Notes: generated by a model not told the origin, from the sequence alone. Shown: positions 7,438 through 14,352, counted from the first letter of the stretch. The stretch is 64,000 nucleotides of DNA from Actinocatenispora sera (GCF_018324685.1 NZ_AP023354.1:2108001-2172000), one strand, 5' to 3'. Made by a program: numbers and translations.

Positions 7438-9615
7438 CTACGGCTTGCCGGTCTGGTTACTCTCCGCATAGGCGGCTTCGATGTCGGCGCGGTGGATGCC
7501 CTTGCGGTTCGCGCCCTTGTTCGTGGTCGGGTCGGTGCCCCACACCTGCCGGGTCGGCACGGCCGACCGCCATGGCTTCAACGCCGCAGACAGCGCGTTG
7601 GCCCGGTCGGCCGGCTCCATGCCGGCCCACGGGTAGGCGTCGGGCCGCAGCTCGGCCAGCCGGGCCGCGACGGTTTCGCCCCACACCTTCGCCTCGGTCG
7701 CGGGGACCACGGCGAGGATGTCGGCGAGCAGGCTGTACGACGGTGCGGTGGTGACGTCGGTGTCGGCACCCAGCGCATGCCCGGTCAGCGTCCCGGCCTT
7801 GTCCTTCATCGCCCGTGCCCTCGCGACGATGATTTCGGCCGCCGGGCCGTCGATGTAGGCGGATCGCACGATCTGCGGGTCGTCACCTTCACCGGCGAGG
7901 TAGCCGATCCCCCGATCCCTACGGCTGAACATCGTGGCCCGGATGCCGTTGCGGTAGGCCGAGGTGCCGAGCACCATGTCGTTTTCGACCTGCCCCATGA
8001 CCTTGAGGCAGAACCGCAGCGCGGCGTTAGAGCTGATGCCGGTCGGCAGCGACTTGGAGTCCGGCCGCTGGGTGGCAAACCACACGTTGACCCCGGTCGC
8101 CGGCCCACGCCGCACGAGGTCTTCGCAGATCTCGGTGAACTCCTTCCCGTGCTCAGGGTGTTCGAACCAGCGCTGGCACTCGTCCACGCCCAGCACGATC
8201 GGATGCAGCCCCAGCGACTTCTTCGACGCCAACTCGCCGGTGACCTTGTTCTCCGGGCACACATCACGGGGCAGGTCGCGGATCACCTTGGTCCGGCGCC
8301 GCATCTCCGCGCGCAGCTCGCGCATGTCGGCCAGGGCGTAGGCGATGTCGTCGTCATCGTCGCCGGCCCGGTACCGGTGCGCGACGGGCTCCAACGCCGA
8401 AAAGTCGCCCGTGCCCTTGAGATCGTAGGCGTGCAGCTCGGTCCGCGGGTCCAGGCACGCGGCGAGCAGCACCAGCCGCAGCGAGAACGTCTTACCCATC
8501 CGCGGGATCGCGCCCATGATCCCCGAGGCGAACATCAGCGTGACCTCAACCAGCCGGCCGCGCGCGTCGACGCCGAACGGCACCGGCTCGAACAGATCCA
8601 CCACACCCGACTTCAGCAGCGGCCACGGCTTCGCCTTCGACCGCGACATGTCCTCATCGGCCACGAACAACACCAGCCGGCCCGGGTGCACTTCAGCGTT
8701 GCCCTCGGGCCACACACAGCCCAGCGGCCGGGACAGCGCTGCGGCAAGCTTCTCCCGCCGGTCCGCCACCTCCGAGACGGTCACGCCCGGCGGCAGATCC
8801 ACCTCGGCCCGCCACCCAGCACCGGCTTCACGCTGGATCGGCGACGGGAAATCGATCGCCTTGGGGTTCTTGGCCAACGCCTGCGTGACGCCGGCGATGC
8901 CCAGCACCGACAGGGCGTGCGTGACCATGTCCGACGTGAGCTTCGGGGCGTGCCGCATGCTGGTCACGGTGTCCAACAGCGGCCGGTCGGCCGGTGCACC
9001 AACCGCGCCCATGATCGCGGTAGCCACCGCCACGGCCACGATCCGGGCCGAGGTCGGGGCCATCGCCCAGAACACCACCGCACCGGCCACACCGAGCACC
9101 ACGGAGGCGGCCAGGATGATCGTGCGGGCACGCACCCGGTCGTCACGCTGCCGAGACAGCTTCAGGTACTCGTCGGCATCCTCACGCCGCACCGCGGCCA
9201 GGCGTACCGGGTGCCCCTCGGCATCCGATGCCCACCGGCCCGCGCCGCGGATCGTGCGGGCCACGCCGCGCGGGGCGCGCACGGCCAGCCGTCCGGCGTA
9301 CTTCGGGCTCCGCAGCGCGTGGTAGCCGGTGACGTGGGCGTAGTGCTTCGCCACCCAGCGGGTCGCGGCCAGAAACTCAGCCTTGGACTTCGCCCACGCC
9401 GGAACGATCGGCCGCCGCTCAGCCGTGCGGAACATGTCGAGACTGACCACGTCCGACCGCTGCGCTTCCGGCGAGTCGACCCGCCGCGGCCGGTCGGGTC
9501 CGTCCAACACCGCGGTAGTCGTGTCCGGGTCTGCACCCGGGTTGTCCTGCGCATCGCCGGTCAAGTCGACCAACGCGGCATCCCAATCCCGCTCGGGGTC
9601 GTTGGGGGTTGTCAT
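7438..9615 (-). CDS. FtsK/SpoIIIE-type DNA translocase (conjugative Tra protein)
   Basis: 725 residues. An N-terminal region with two hydrophobic segments (about 195-235) is followed by an ATPase domain with Walker A GAIPRMGKTFSLR (about 365-377), the adjacent AYDLKGTGDFSALE and Walker B IVLGVDECQRWFEH. ATQRPDSKSLPTGI resembles the FtsK sensor region. Such proteins form hexamers that pump double-stranded plasmid DNA between mycelial cells and are sufficient for AICE transfer. GGGAGCACC precedes the ATG at 9615. The C-terminal domain (GIHRADIEAAYAESNQ) resembles a winged-helix DNA reader. Confidence 0.9.
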   Translation of the reverse strand: MTTPNDPERDWDAALVDLTGDAQDNPGADPDTTTAVLDGPDRPRRVDSPEAQRSDVVSLDMFRTAERRPIVPAWAKSKAEFLAATRWVAKHYAHVTGYHALRSPKYAGRLAVRAPRGVARTIRGAGRWASDAEGHPVRLAAVRREDADEYLKLSRQRDDRVRARTIILAASVVLGVAGAVVFWAMAPTSARIVAVAVATAIMGAVGAPADRPLLDTVTSMRHAPKLTSDMVTHALSVLGIAGVTQALAKNPKAIDFPSPIQREAGAGWRAEVDLPPGVTVSEVADRREKLAAALSRPLGCVWPEGNAEVHPGRLVLFVADEDMSRSKAKPWPLLKSGVVDLFEPVPFGVDARGRLVEVTLMFASGIMGAIPRMGKTFSLRLVLLAACLDPRTELHAYDLKGTGDFSALEPVAHRYRAGDDDDDIAYALADMRELRAEMRRRTKVIRDLPRDVCPENKVTGELASKKSLGLHPIVLGVDECQRWFEHPEHGKEFTEICEDLVRRGPATGVNVWFATQRPDSKSLPTGISSNAALRFCLKVMGQVENDMVLGTSAYRNGIRATMFSRRDRGIGYLAGEGDDPQIVRSAYIDGPAAEIIVARARAMKDKAGTLTGHALGADTDVTTAPSYSLLADILAVVPATEAKVWGETVAARLAELRPDAYPWAGMEPADRANALSAALKPWRSAVPTRQVWGTDPTTNKGANRKGIHRADIEAAYAESNQTGKP

Positions 9616-9709
9616 GATGGTGCTCCCTCTGCTGGGTCGTGGTATCCGGTGGGTGGGGGCCGGGACACGGCCGTGGTTCCTAGGCCGTCAGGCCGTGTCC
9701 CGGGCGGAA

Positions 9710-10609
9710 CTATTCGGAGCGCACCAGGTGCGCCAGCGCCGCGCCCATGCCCAGTACCGCGACCGGGAGGCAGGCGACGAGCATGGTCACCGGCCACGGG
9801 GCGTGCGTGAAGTGCGCGGCGGACAGCAGGTGGTAGGTGACCTGCCCGGCGGCGCCGGTGATCAGCGACGCGATCGCGGACACCTTCGCGAACTTGCGGG
9901 CACGGGCCGGGATACCGACCGTCAGCCACACGTAGAGGGCGTAGGCGGCGTAGACCTCGACACCAATCGGCAGCGTGATCGCCGTGTTCAGCGTCAGCCG
10001 GTCCACGATGCCCGGCAGCGGGTGCACCACGCCGAAACCGGCCATGGCACCCAGCGACACCCACCCGGACCACACCGCCACCAGCGCCGGCAGCGTCAGC
10101 GCCATGACCGGCAGCACCGACACCTTCCGGTGCTCGCGTACCGGCTCGTCGGCCGGCACGGCCGGCTCGGTGGCCGGCTCCGGTGCTGTATCGGTGGCTA
10201 CCTGCGGCGCCGCCTCGTCGCCATCGGCGGCCGGCGGGTCAGTCGGCGTCGGCTCCGGCGCGGTGTCGGCGCCGGTGTCGTCGGGCTCGGGGGCGGGCAC
10301 GTCGGCGGTGCCGGGCTCGGTGGTGTCGGGCTCGTCGGCCGGGGCGTCCGGGGCCGGCTCGTCGCCGGTGCCGGTGCCGGTGCCGGGCACGATGTGTAGC
10401 TCCGGCCGCAGCAGCGCCGCGTGCACCTGGCGCGCCTTGGCCGACCCGATGTGCAGCAGCTTCGTCAGCTCGTTCTGCGAGGGAACCTCGCCGTCCCGGT
10501 CGGTGACGATCGCGCGGGCCTGCTCGATCAGCTCCGGCAGCGACCGGCGATACGCCGAACGCGGCTTCGGCCGGCGCTGCCGGCGCGGCTCGGTGGTGGC
10601 GGTACTCAT
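9710..10609 (-). CDS. DUF2637 membrane protein with N-terminal HTH region
   Basis: 299 residues. Residues 20-70 look like a helix-turn-helix (SQNELTKLLHIGSAKARQVHAALL). A 100-residue Pro/Glu/Asp/Thr-rich linker follows, then about four hydrophobic segments from residue 165 (VLPVMALTLPALVAVWSGW, TAITLPIGVEVYAAYALYVW and others) in DUF2637 style. These are Spd-like proteins thought to help element spread within the mycelium. It sits upstream of ftsK in the same direction, as in other AICEs. Confidence 0.8.
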   Translation of the reverse strand: MSTATTEPRRQRRPKPRSAYRRSLPELIEQARAIVTDRDGEVPSQNELTKLLHIGSAKARQVHAALLRPELHIVPGTGTGTGDEPAPDAPADEPDTTEPGTADVPAPEPDDTGADTAPEPTPTDPPAADGDEAAPQVATDTAPEPATEPAVPADEPVREHRKVSVLPVMALTLPALVAVWSGWVSLGAMAGFGVVHPLPGIVDRLTLNTAITLPIGVEVYAAYALYVWLTVGIPARARKFAKVSAIASLITGAAGQVTYHLLSAAHFTHAPWPVTMLVACLPVAVLGMGAALAHLVRSE

Positions 10610-10649
10610 CGTGTGCTCTCCTTACCGTCCAAACAGGACAGACGAATCG

Positions 10650-10859
10650 TTAAGACCAGATCCATGCGCCGATCGCATCCAGGCCCGACCGGATCGCATC
10701 CACCACGCTGTGCGCGGCATGCGCGACGTGACCGTCGGATCCGGCGATGACCACCCCCAGCAGCACGCCCACGATCACGGCGAGCGCGGCCCGTGTCTTC
10801 TTCCAGCCGAGCAGCACCGCTGCGGCCAGCAGCAACAGCCCGAAGATCGCCAAACTCAT
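10650..10859 (-). CDS. Small membrane protein, Spd-like
   Basis: 69 residues. Two hydrophobic helices (LAIFGLLLLAAAVLLGW and AALAVIVGVLLGVVIAG) are followed by an amphipathic tail ending in IGAWIW. The ATG at 10859 overlaps the stop of the upstream gene by 4 bp. Not recognised as a family. Position beside DUF2637/ftsK suggests a part in intramycelial spread. Confidence 0.7.
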   Translation of the reverse strand: MSLAIFGLLLLAAAVLLGWKKTRAALAVIVGVLLGVVIAGSDGHVAHAAHSVVDAIRSGLDAIGAWIWS

Positions 10860-11245
10860 GCCGCGGTCCCTTCCGCTGGCCCGTACTCGCAGTCCAGGCA
10901 GCGCCCGAACCGGCCCGGGATGACGTAGTCCTTGATGTGCCCGCACTCGGGGCAGGTGCGCCGCGCGGTGTTCGCCTTGTCCAGCGCCGCTCTCTGGCGT
11001 GGGGTGGCGGTCCGCTTCGGCTTCGCGGTGGCGATCGCGTACAGCAGCGCGATCCGGTCGCGGCGATGCCCGCGCCACATGATCTGGGCGACCGGATCGT
11101 GTCCGCCGGGCCGCAGGTTGAGCGTGGCGAGCTGGCGGCGGGTGGCCAGCCCCGGCGGTGCCAGACCCCAACAGAACGTCGGGATGCCGTACCGGTCGCC
11201 GTCGGGATCGATGTAGCGGGCCCGGATCCGCGACGAGTCGGCCAT
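10856..11245 (-). CDS. AICE RRQ-motif protein with C-terminal zinc ribbon
   Basis: 129 residues. Central ATRRQLATLNLRPGGHDPVAQIMWRGHRR is a block frequent in Streptomyces conjugative-element accessory proteins. The C-terminus has CPECGHIKDYVIPGRFGRCLDC, a four-cysteine zinc ribbon. The ATG at 11245 shares one base with the upstream stop (TGATG) and the downstream gene overlaps by 4 bp, so it sits in a tightly coupled operon. Function unknown; nucleic-acid binding is likely. Confidence 0.75.
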   Translation of the reverse strand: MADSSRIRARYIDPDGDRYGIPTFCWGLAPPGLATRRQLATLNLRPGGHDPVAQIMWRGHRRDRIALLYAIATAKPKRTATPRQRAALDKANTARRTCPECGHIKDYVIPGRFGRCLDCEYGPAEGTAA

Positions 11246-11475
11246 CAGTGCCCCGTATCGGTGTCGGAGACCTTCCGGCACGGCGGGTCGTTCACCCACC
11301 AGCCATGCCGGTCGGCCTTGGCGTCGGGCACGCAGTGACAGGCGGGGACCTTCCCGACAATGCGCCGGTCGGTGTGGCTGCCGTCCGGGCACTGGTAGTG
11401 GCGTCCGCAGCCGGCCGACAACGCGGCTGTCGCGGCGAGCACGAGCACGGCGGTTGCGGTGCGACGGTTGGCCAT
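11245..11475 (-). CDS. Putative small lipoprotein
   Basis: 76 residues. A short basic start (MANRRTA), a hydrophobic stretch and the lipobox LSAGC at about residues 18-22 predict signal-peptidase II processing and a lipid-anchored protein. The mature part holds six cysteines in total, including CPDGSHTDRR, ACHC and PPC, suggesting disulfides. Coupled by single-base overlaps to both neighbours. A surface role in mating pair contact or entry exclusion is conceivable but unproven. Confidence 0.7.
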   Translation of the reverse strand: MANRRTATAVLVLAATAALSAGCGRHYQCPDGSHTDRRIVGKVPACHCVPDAKADRHGWWVNDPPCRKVSDTDTGH

Positions 11476-11747
11476 CACGCCACCGCCCGTGTCCCGAACC
11501 GCCGCGCCACCGCCAGCCGCAGCCACGCGGCCAGCACGGCGCGTTCCGCGACGTGGTAGCGCTGCCAGTCCAGCTCCGTCGCCCGGCGGCGGCCGACGGT
11601 GATCAGCCGGATTTCCGCGTCGGTGAGCGTGACCTCGGCTTCGATGACCTCGTGCTCGTCTTCGATCGCGGCCAGGTCCGCCGCCGTCGGCTCCAGCTCG
11701 TCCCAGTCATTGTCCGAACCGCCATCCTCGTACGCCTCGTCGTTCAT
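11475..11747 (-). CDS. Small acidic protein, DUF6284-like
   Basis: 90 residues with an acidic N-terminus (MNDEAYEDGGSDNDWDELEPT) and a helical body AAIEDEHEVIEAEVTLTDAEIRL...TELDWQRYHVAERAVLAAWLRLAV. This layout is common in AICE and actinobacterial genomes under DUF6284; the assignment is from memory of the pattern and is tentative. GAGAGCACCTG precedes the ATG. It is the last gene of the cassette-like run and the first of the coupled run to 10650. No T-arm element follows it. Confidence 0.7.
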   Translation of the reverse strand: MNDEAYEDGGSDNDWDELEPTAADLAAIEDEHEVIEAEVTLTDAEIRLITVGRRRATELDWQRYHVAERAVLAAWLRLAVARRFGTRAVA

Positions 11748-11795
11748 CAGGTGCTCTCGCTTTCGGTGATGCGCCAACCGGTGTCGACGCTCAGC

Positions 11796-11835
11796 GCCCG
11801 CCCACGGCTCGAACGTGGGTGCCTGCCAGCCGGGC
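11796..11835 (-). repeat. T-arm-like structured element, copy 1
   Basis: On the minus strand: GCCCG, an 11-nt linker, CCCACG TTCGAGC CGTGGG, CGGGC. Outer and inner stems pair completely. It lies 8 nt after the stop of the 49-residue gene. Unlike the other copies, it is not followed by CACG on the minus strand. Confidence 0.8.
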
Positions 11836-11843
11836 GAGGGTGG

Positions 11844-11993
11844 CTACCGCAGGTGCCAGGGCAGACGCTTGCCCGCATCGGCCACGGCCTTGTTCGCCTT
11901 GAGGTAGTCGGACTCCTTGGCGTTCTTCGGCAGCCGGGCCAGGTTCTTCTTGGCCGCCTCGTACGCCTTGCGCGCCTCGTCGTGCTTGCTCAT
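11844..11993 (-). CDS. Small helical hypothetical protein
   Basis: 49 residues, very basic: MSKHDEARKAYEAAKKNLARLPKN then ESDYLKANKAVADAGKRLPWHL. Two predicted helices, possibly DNA or RNA binding by charge. GAAAGGA lies about 11 nt before the ATG. Followed 8 nt after its stop by T-arm element copy 1. No family recognised. Confidence 0.65.
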   Translation of the reverse strand: MSKHDEARKAYEAAKKNLARLPKNAKESDYLKANKAVADAGKRLPWHLR

Positions 11994-12040
11994 CGCGTGC
12001 GGGTCCTTTCTGCAGCGGCGCCGCAGGTCGGCGCCGTCGT

Positions 12041-12080
12041 GCCCGCCCACGGCTCGAACGTGGGTGCCTGCCTGCCGGGC
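12041..12080 (-). repeat. T-arm-like structured element, copy 2
   Basis: Same architecture as copy 1 (inner stem CCCACG/CGTGGG, loop TTCGAGC, outer GCCCG/CGGGC). It begins 8 nt after the 29-residue gene stop. A second 8-bp stem CGGCGCCG (12016-12023 with 12029-12036) lies between it and the next ribosome-binding site. Confidence 0.8.
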
Positions 12081-12088
12081 GATGCGGG

Positions 12089-12178
12089 TCAGTGGCCGGT
12101 GGCGGCCATGACGATGGCGAACACGAGCGCCGCCACCAGGGCGAAGATGCCGAGTAGGTACGCGCCAGAACCGCGCAT
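12089..12178 (-). CDS. 29-residue single-pass membrane peptide
   Basis: MRGSGAYLLGIFALVAALVF continues with a second hydrophobic stretch and ends ATGH. Almost the whole peptide is one transmembrane helix. GGAGG sits 7 nt before the ATG. It occupies a full unit between T-arm elements copies 3 and 2, which supports it being a real gene despite its size. Function unknown. Confidence 0.65.
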   Translation of the reverse strand: MRGSGAYLLGIFALVAALVFAIVMAATGH

Positions 12179-12211
12179 GATGTGCCTCCGTTGTCCGATG
12201 TAGACGGTCGT

Positions 12212-12251
12212 GCCCGCCCCGGGCTCGAACCGGGGTGCCTGCCGGCCGGGC
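12212..12251 (-). repeat. T-arm-like structured element, copy 3
   Basis: Inner stem is CCCCGG/CCGGGG instead of CCCACG/CGTGGG, a compensated change around the same TTCGAGC loop. Outer stem GCCCG/CGGGC is unchanged. It starts 17 nt after the stop of the 50-residue gene. Confidence 0.8.
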
Positions 12252-12268
12252 GCCTGTCTGGTGAGCGG

Positions 12269-12421
12269 TCAGCCGTGCAAGCCGTGGCCGCTGGCGATCA
12301 ACGCCGCGAGTTCACGGACGGCCTTGTCCTTGGCCGACTGCGACTTGCCGGACATCTGCCGGTTGACGATCTGGCGGGCGAGCTCGACATGCACCGTGGT
12401 CGGTGCCTTCGCGGCGGCCAT
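12269..12421 (-). CDS. Small hypothetical protein
   Basis: 50 residues: MAAAKAPTTVHVELARQIVN then a basic helix with SGKSQSAKDKAVRELAALI and a GHGLHG end. The ATG shares a base with the preceding stop (TGATG), so it is coupled to the 69-residue gene. The pair forms one unit, with no structured element between them but one (copy 3) after. Not recognised. Confidence 0.6.
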   Translation of the reverse strand: MAAAKAPTTVHVELARQIVNRQMSGKSQSAKDKAVRELAALIASGHGLHG

Positions 12422-12630
12422 CACAGACCCATCCGGCGCCGCTGAGCGGCGGGGATCTTCTTCAGGTCGGCCAGGCCGCGCTTGAAGTTGCCCTCTCCGA
12501 GGGTGGTGACGATGTCGCGGTACTGGCCCATCGACATGGACTCGGTACCGTGCTTGGCGTACTGGTTCCTGGCGCCGTTGATGGCGGCGCGGGCGGCGGC
12601 CTTGGCGATACGGGCGGCAAGGGATGCCAT
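12421..12630 (-). CDS. Small basic hypothetical protein
   Basis: 69 residues: MASLAARIAKAAARAAINGA followed by NQYAKHG, MGQYRDIVTTLGEGNFKRGLADLKKIPAAQRRRMGL. Strongly basic and helical. AGGAAGAGG lies about 10 nt upstream of the ATG. A 13-bp hairpin (12668-12709) lies upstream of this ribosome-binding site. Not recognised; nucleic-acid binding is possible on charge. Confidence 0.6.
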   Translation of the reverse strand: MASLAARIAKAAARAAINGARNQYAKHGTESMSMGQYRDIVTTLGEGNFKRGLADLKKIPAAQRRRMGL

Positions 12631-12667
12631 GATGGGGGTACCTCTTCCTGTATTGGGAGGGTGGTGG

Positions 12668-12709
12668 CCGGCCCAACCCCGTGCTTTCCAGGCCAAGGGG
12701 TTGGGCCGG
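12668..12709. other. Perfect 13-bp stem-loop between units
   Basis: CCGGCCCAACCCC (12668-12680) pairs exactly with GGGGTTGGGCCGG (12697-12709) around 16 nt. It lies between T-arm element copy 4 and the ribosome-binding site of the 69-residue gene. No T-tract follows on the minus strand, so a processing or stability role is as likely as termination. Confidence 0.7.
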
Positions 12710-12714
12710 TTCGT

Positions 12715-12754
12715 GCCCGCCCACGGCTCGAACGTGGGTGCCTGCCGGCCGGGC
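12715..12754 (-). repeat. T-arm-like structured element, copy 4
   Basis: Inner stem CCCACG/CGTGGG, loop TTCGAGC, outer stem GCCCG/CGGGC, linker GCCGGCAGGCA. It starts 8 nt after the stop of the 85-residue gene. Confidence 0.8.
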
Positions 12755-12762
12755 GGTGCGGG

Positions 12763-13020
12763 TCAGGACTTGCGAAGCTCGCGGTAGTGCTGCTGCTCGT
12801 CCCGCAGAGCCGCTTCGATCGCGCGGATCTCGCTTTCGGTCCCGCGGATGGCGTGCCTGTCGTTGCCGTTTACGGGCAGCTTGAGCAGCCGCAGGATGTT
12901 CTGTTCCTTCTTCAGGTCAGCACGCAGACGAGCCTGTACGGTCTCTGAGAAACGCAGGTACTTCGCCTTGTTCTTCTCGCGCTCCTCCCGCTCCGCCTTG
13001 CTGGGTCCAAACAGCCCCAT
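12763..13020 (-). CDS. Small coiled-coil protein
   Basis: 85 residues. MGLFGPSKAEREEREKNKAK, then long charged helices (RFSETVQARLRADLKKEQNI; TESEIRAIEAALRDEQQHYRELRKS) predict a coiled coil. AGGAG precedes the ATG. Own unit between T-arm elements copies 5 and 4. A 7-bp hairpin GCTTCGC/GCGAAGC (13044-13062) lies just upstream of its ribosome-binding site. No known family seen. Confidence 0.7.
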   Translation of the reverse strand: MGLFGPSKAEREEREKNKAKYLRFSETVQARLRADLKKEQNILRLLKLPVNGNDRHAIRGTESEIRAIEAALRDEQQHYRELRKS

Positions 13021-13067
13021 CGCTGTACTCCTGTGGTGTCGATGCTTCGCCTTGTGCGAAGCGCCGT

Positions 13068-13107
13068 GCCCGCCCACGGCTCGAACGTGGGTGCCTGCCT
13101 GCCGGGC
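13068..13107 (-). repeat. T-arm-like structured element, copy 5
   Basis: Identical inner stem and loop to copies 1, 2 and 4, linker GCAGGCAGGCA. It starts 6 nt after the stop of the 71-residue gene and is followed by the 13044-13062 hairpin. Confidence 0.8.
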
Positions 13108-13113
13108 GGGTGG

Positions 13114-13329
13114 TCAGACCCATCGGCCTTCGGTCCAGACCCGCAGGACCGTTCCGTCCGGGCCGCAGATCGAGACGTTGGCATGCTTGTCGCGCTTGGT
13201 TTCGCGGTCGACGACCGGGATGGCCTTGAACCAGCCGTCACAGCCGATCGGGTCGCCGTGGTCGGCGTGGCCGACGGGGAAGCGGGCGACGGTACGGCCG
13301 TTGACCTTCACGCTGACCTTCTGTGCCAC
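13114..13329 (-). CDS. Small beta-rich hypothetical protein
   Basis: 71 residues with a GTG start preceded by GGAGG. KVSVKVNGRTVARFPVG, FKAIPVVDRETKRDKHANVSI and GTVLRVWTEGRW alternate hydrophobic and polar residues as in a beta-barrel. Own unit between T-arm elements copies 6 and 5. Upstream hairpin GACGCCG/CGGCGTC (13351-13369). Not recognised. Confidence 0.65.
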   Translation of the reverse strand: MAQKVSVKVNGRTVARFPVGHADHGDPIGCDGWFKAIPVVDRETKRDKHANVSICGPDGTVLRVWTEGRWV

Positions 13330-13373
13330 GGTGTTCCTCCGGTGTGCGGTGACGCCGCTGGTCGGCGTCTCGT

Positions 13374-13418
13374 GCCCGCCCCGGGCTCGAACCGGGGTGC
13401 CTGCCTGTCAGGTCGGGC
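13374..13418 (-). repeat. T-arm-like structured element, copy 6
   Basis: Inner stem CCCCGG/CCGGGG around TTCGAGC, outer stem GCCCG/CGGGC. The linker is longer (16 nt) and can itself pair as CCTG-A-CAGG. It starts 10 nt after the stop of the DUF3307-like gene. Confidence 0.8.
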
Positions 13419-13428
13419 GAACAACGGG

Positions 13429-13890
13429 TTAGGCGCACGCGGCGAGGATCAGCGCGGCCACCAGCAGGAACAGGTAGTGCGCGGACTGATCGAGCGCGTA
13501 GGCGCCGGTGCCCAGCGACGGGTTGTCGTCGTGGCCGGGCCGGGGTGCGCCCATCCGCACGAAGTGCTTGGACCCGGTGTGTTCGGCCAGCCAGAAAAGC
13601 GGCCAACGCCGGTCGATCAGCCAATGCGTGACGCCGGAAACGGCCAGCCCGGCGGCGGTACCGGCCGCCGGCAACGGCAGCCCGATGGCCAGGTGCAAGG
13701 CGGCGAGCAGGACGGCACAGGTGGCGGTGTAGGTGGCCACGTGCCAGGTACAGGCGATACGGCCGGGCCAGCCCGGCAACGCCTTACGGCACGCCTGCCG
13801 GTCGGTCTGAATCCAGTGGTCTGCCAGCTGGTGGGCGACGAACAACGCGGCGAACGCCGCGCCGAACACGGCCAGCGGGGATACGAGCAT
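13429..13890 (-). CDS. DUF3307-like membrane protein
   Basis: 153 residues. AAFAALFVAHQLADHWIQTD, VTHWLIDRRWPLFWL, YALDQSAHYLFLLVAALILA and several hydrophobic helices fit the DUF3307 pattern, in which conserved HxxxD and DxxxH pairs lie in membrane helices. AGGAGT precedes the ATG at 13890; a GTG one codon upstream is an alternative, and the frame stays open further upstream through T-arm copy 7. First gene of the minus-strand run after the divergent regulator. Role in the element unknown. Confidence 0.7.
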   Translation of the reverse strand: MLVSPLAVFGAAFAALFVAHQLADHWIQTDRQACRKALPGWPGRIACTWHVATYTATCAVLLAALHLAIGLPLPAAGTAAGLAVSGVTHWLIDRRWPLFWLAEHTGSKHFVRMGAPRPGHDDNPSLGTGAYALDQSAHYLFLLVAALILAACA

Positions 13891-13946
13891 CACGACTCCT
13901 GACAACGGGAAACGTGGAAGAGAGGCGGCGCGGTGATCGCGCTCGT

Positions 13947-13992
13947 GCCCGTCCCGCGACTCGAACGCGGGTGCTGGCCTGCCAGGCCGGGC
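13947..13992 (-). repeat. T-arm-like structured element, copy 7
   Basis: Inner stem CCCGCG/CGCGGG around TTCGAGT, a third stem variant that is again fully compensated. Outer stem GCCCG/CGGGC with one unpaired A. The linker folds as GCCT/AGGC. It lies in the leader of the minus-strand run, with no confident gene before it. Confidence 0.75.
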
Positions 13993-14259
13993 GATGGTGT
14001 GCGGCCCTCGGTTGGGCGGGCGGGCGGACAAGTCATGCGGCCGGAACACGTCAACGGCCGACACCCGCGCGCCACCCCTAGGCCGCGTGCATCCGGAGCA
14101 ATCCGGCAGACGGATCTGCCTGCATCCGGGGATCCCCTGTCCAGTTGTGAAGCGACATGCGCACGGAAGGACAGAGGGCAACGCACGCCATGGCCAACCG
14201 GCCCGGAGACCGGCCCGGCATCGCTGCCTGTGACCCGCGTCTCGCGGTGTGCGTTGAAG
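13993..14259 (-). other. Leader/promoter region of the minus-strand run
   Basis: About 270 bp between the operators and copy 7. A weak minus-strand frame ending at 14078 (MSLHNWTGDPRMQADPSAGL then LRMHAA) has no convincing ribosome-binding site. I see no gene I would defend here. Confidence 0.35.
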
Positions 14260-14352
14260 CTAACAGTTGGTCTGAGACCGTGTCAACTGTTAGGTCAAGA
14301 TCAGTTAGAAAGTTGGCTGTGACCTGCGCAAACATCTCGGATCAACTGTTAG
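14260..14352. promoter_or_regulatory. Operator array for the GntR-type regulator
   Basis: CTAACAGTTG at 14260-14269 and its exact complement CAACTGTTAG at 14284-14293 form an inverted repeat, and CAACTGTTAG recurs at 14343-14352. They sit between the divergent regulator gene and the minus-strand run. Autoregulation and control of the transfer/cassette genes, as with KorSA of pSAM2, is the natural inference. Confidence 0.75.

Noticed and set aside
11796-13992. T-arm-like elements as complete tRNA genes
   Set aside because: No 5' acceptor with seven pairs, D-arm or anticodon arm can be folded in the 40-46 bases or just upstream. Only acceptor-like and T-arm helices are present.
11796-13992. 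Array as a CRISPR locus or classical integron
   Set aside because: Intervals between repeats are 80-530 bp and contain genes, so it is not CRISPR. The repeats lack attC core sites (GTTRRRY/RYYYAAC) and no integron integrase is present.
14078-14335. Minus-strand 85-codon frame opposite the regulator promoter
   Set aside because: It spans the operator array, has no ribosome-binding site, and only its last 26 codons look protein-like. Too weak to list as a gene.
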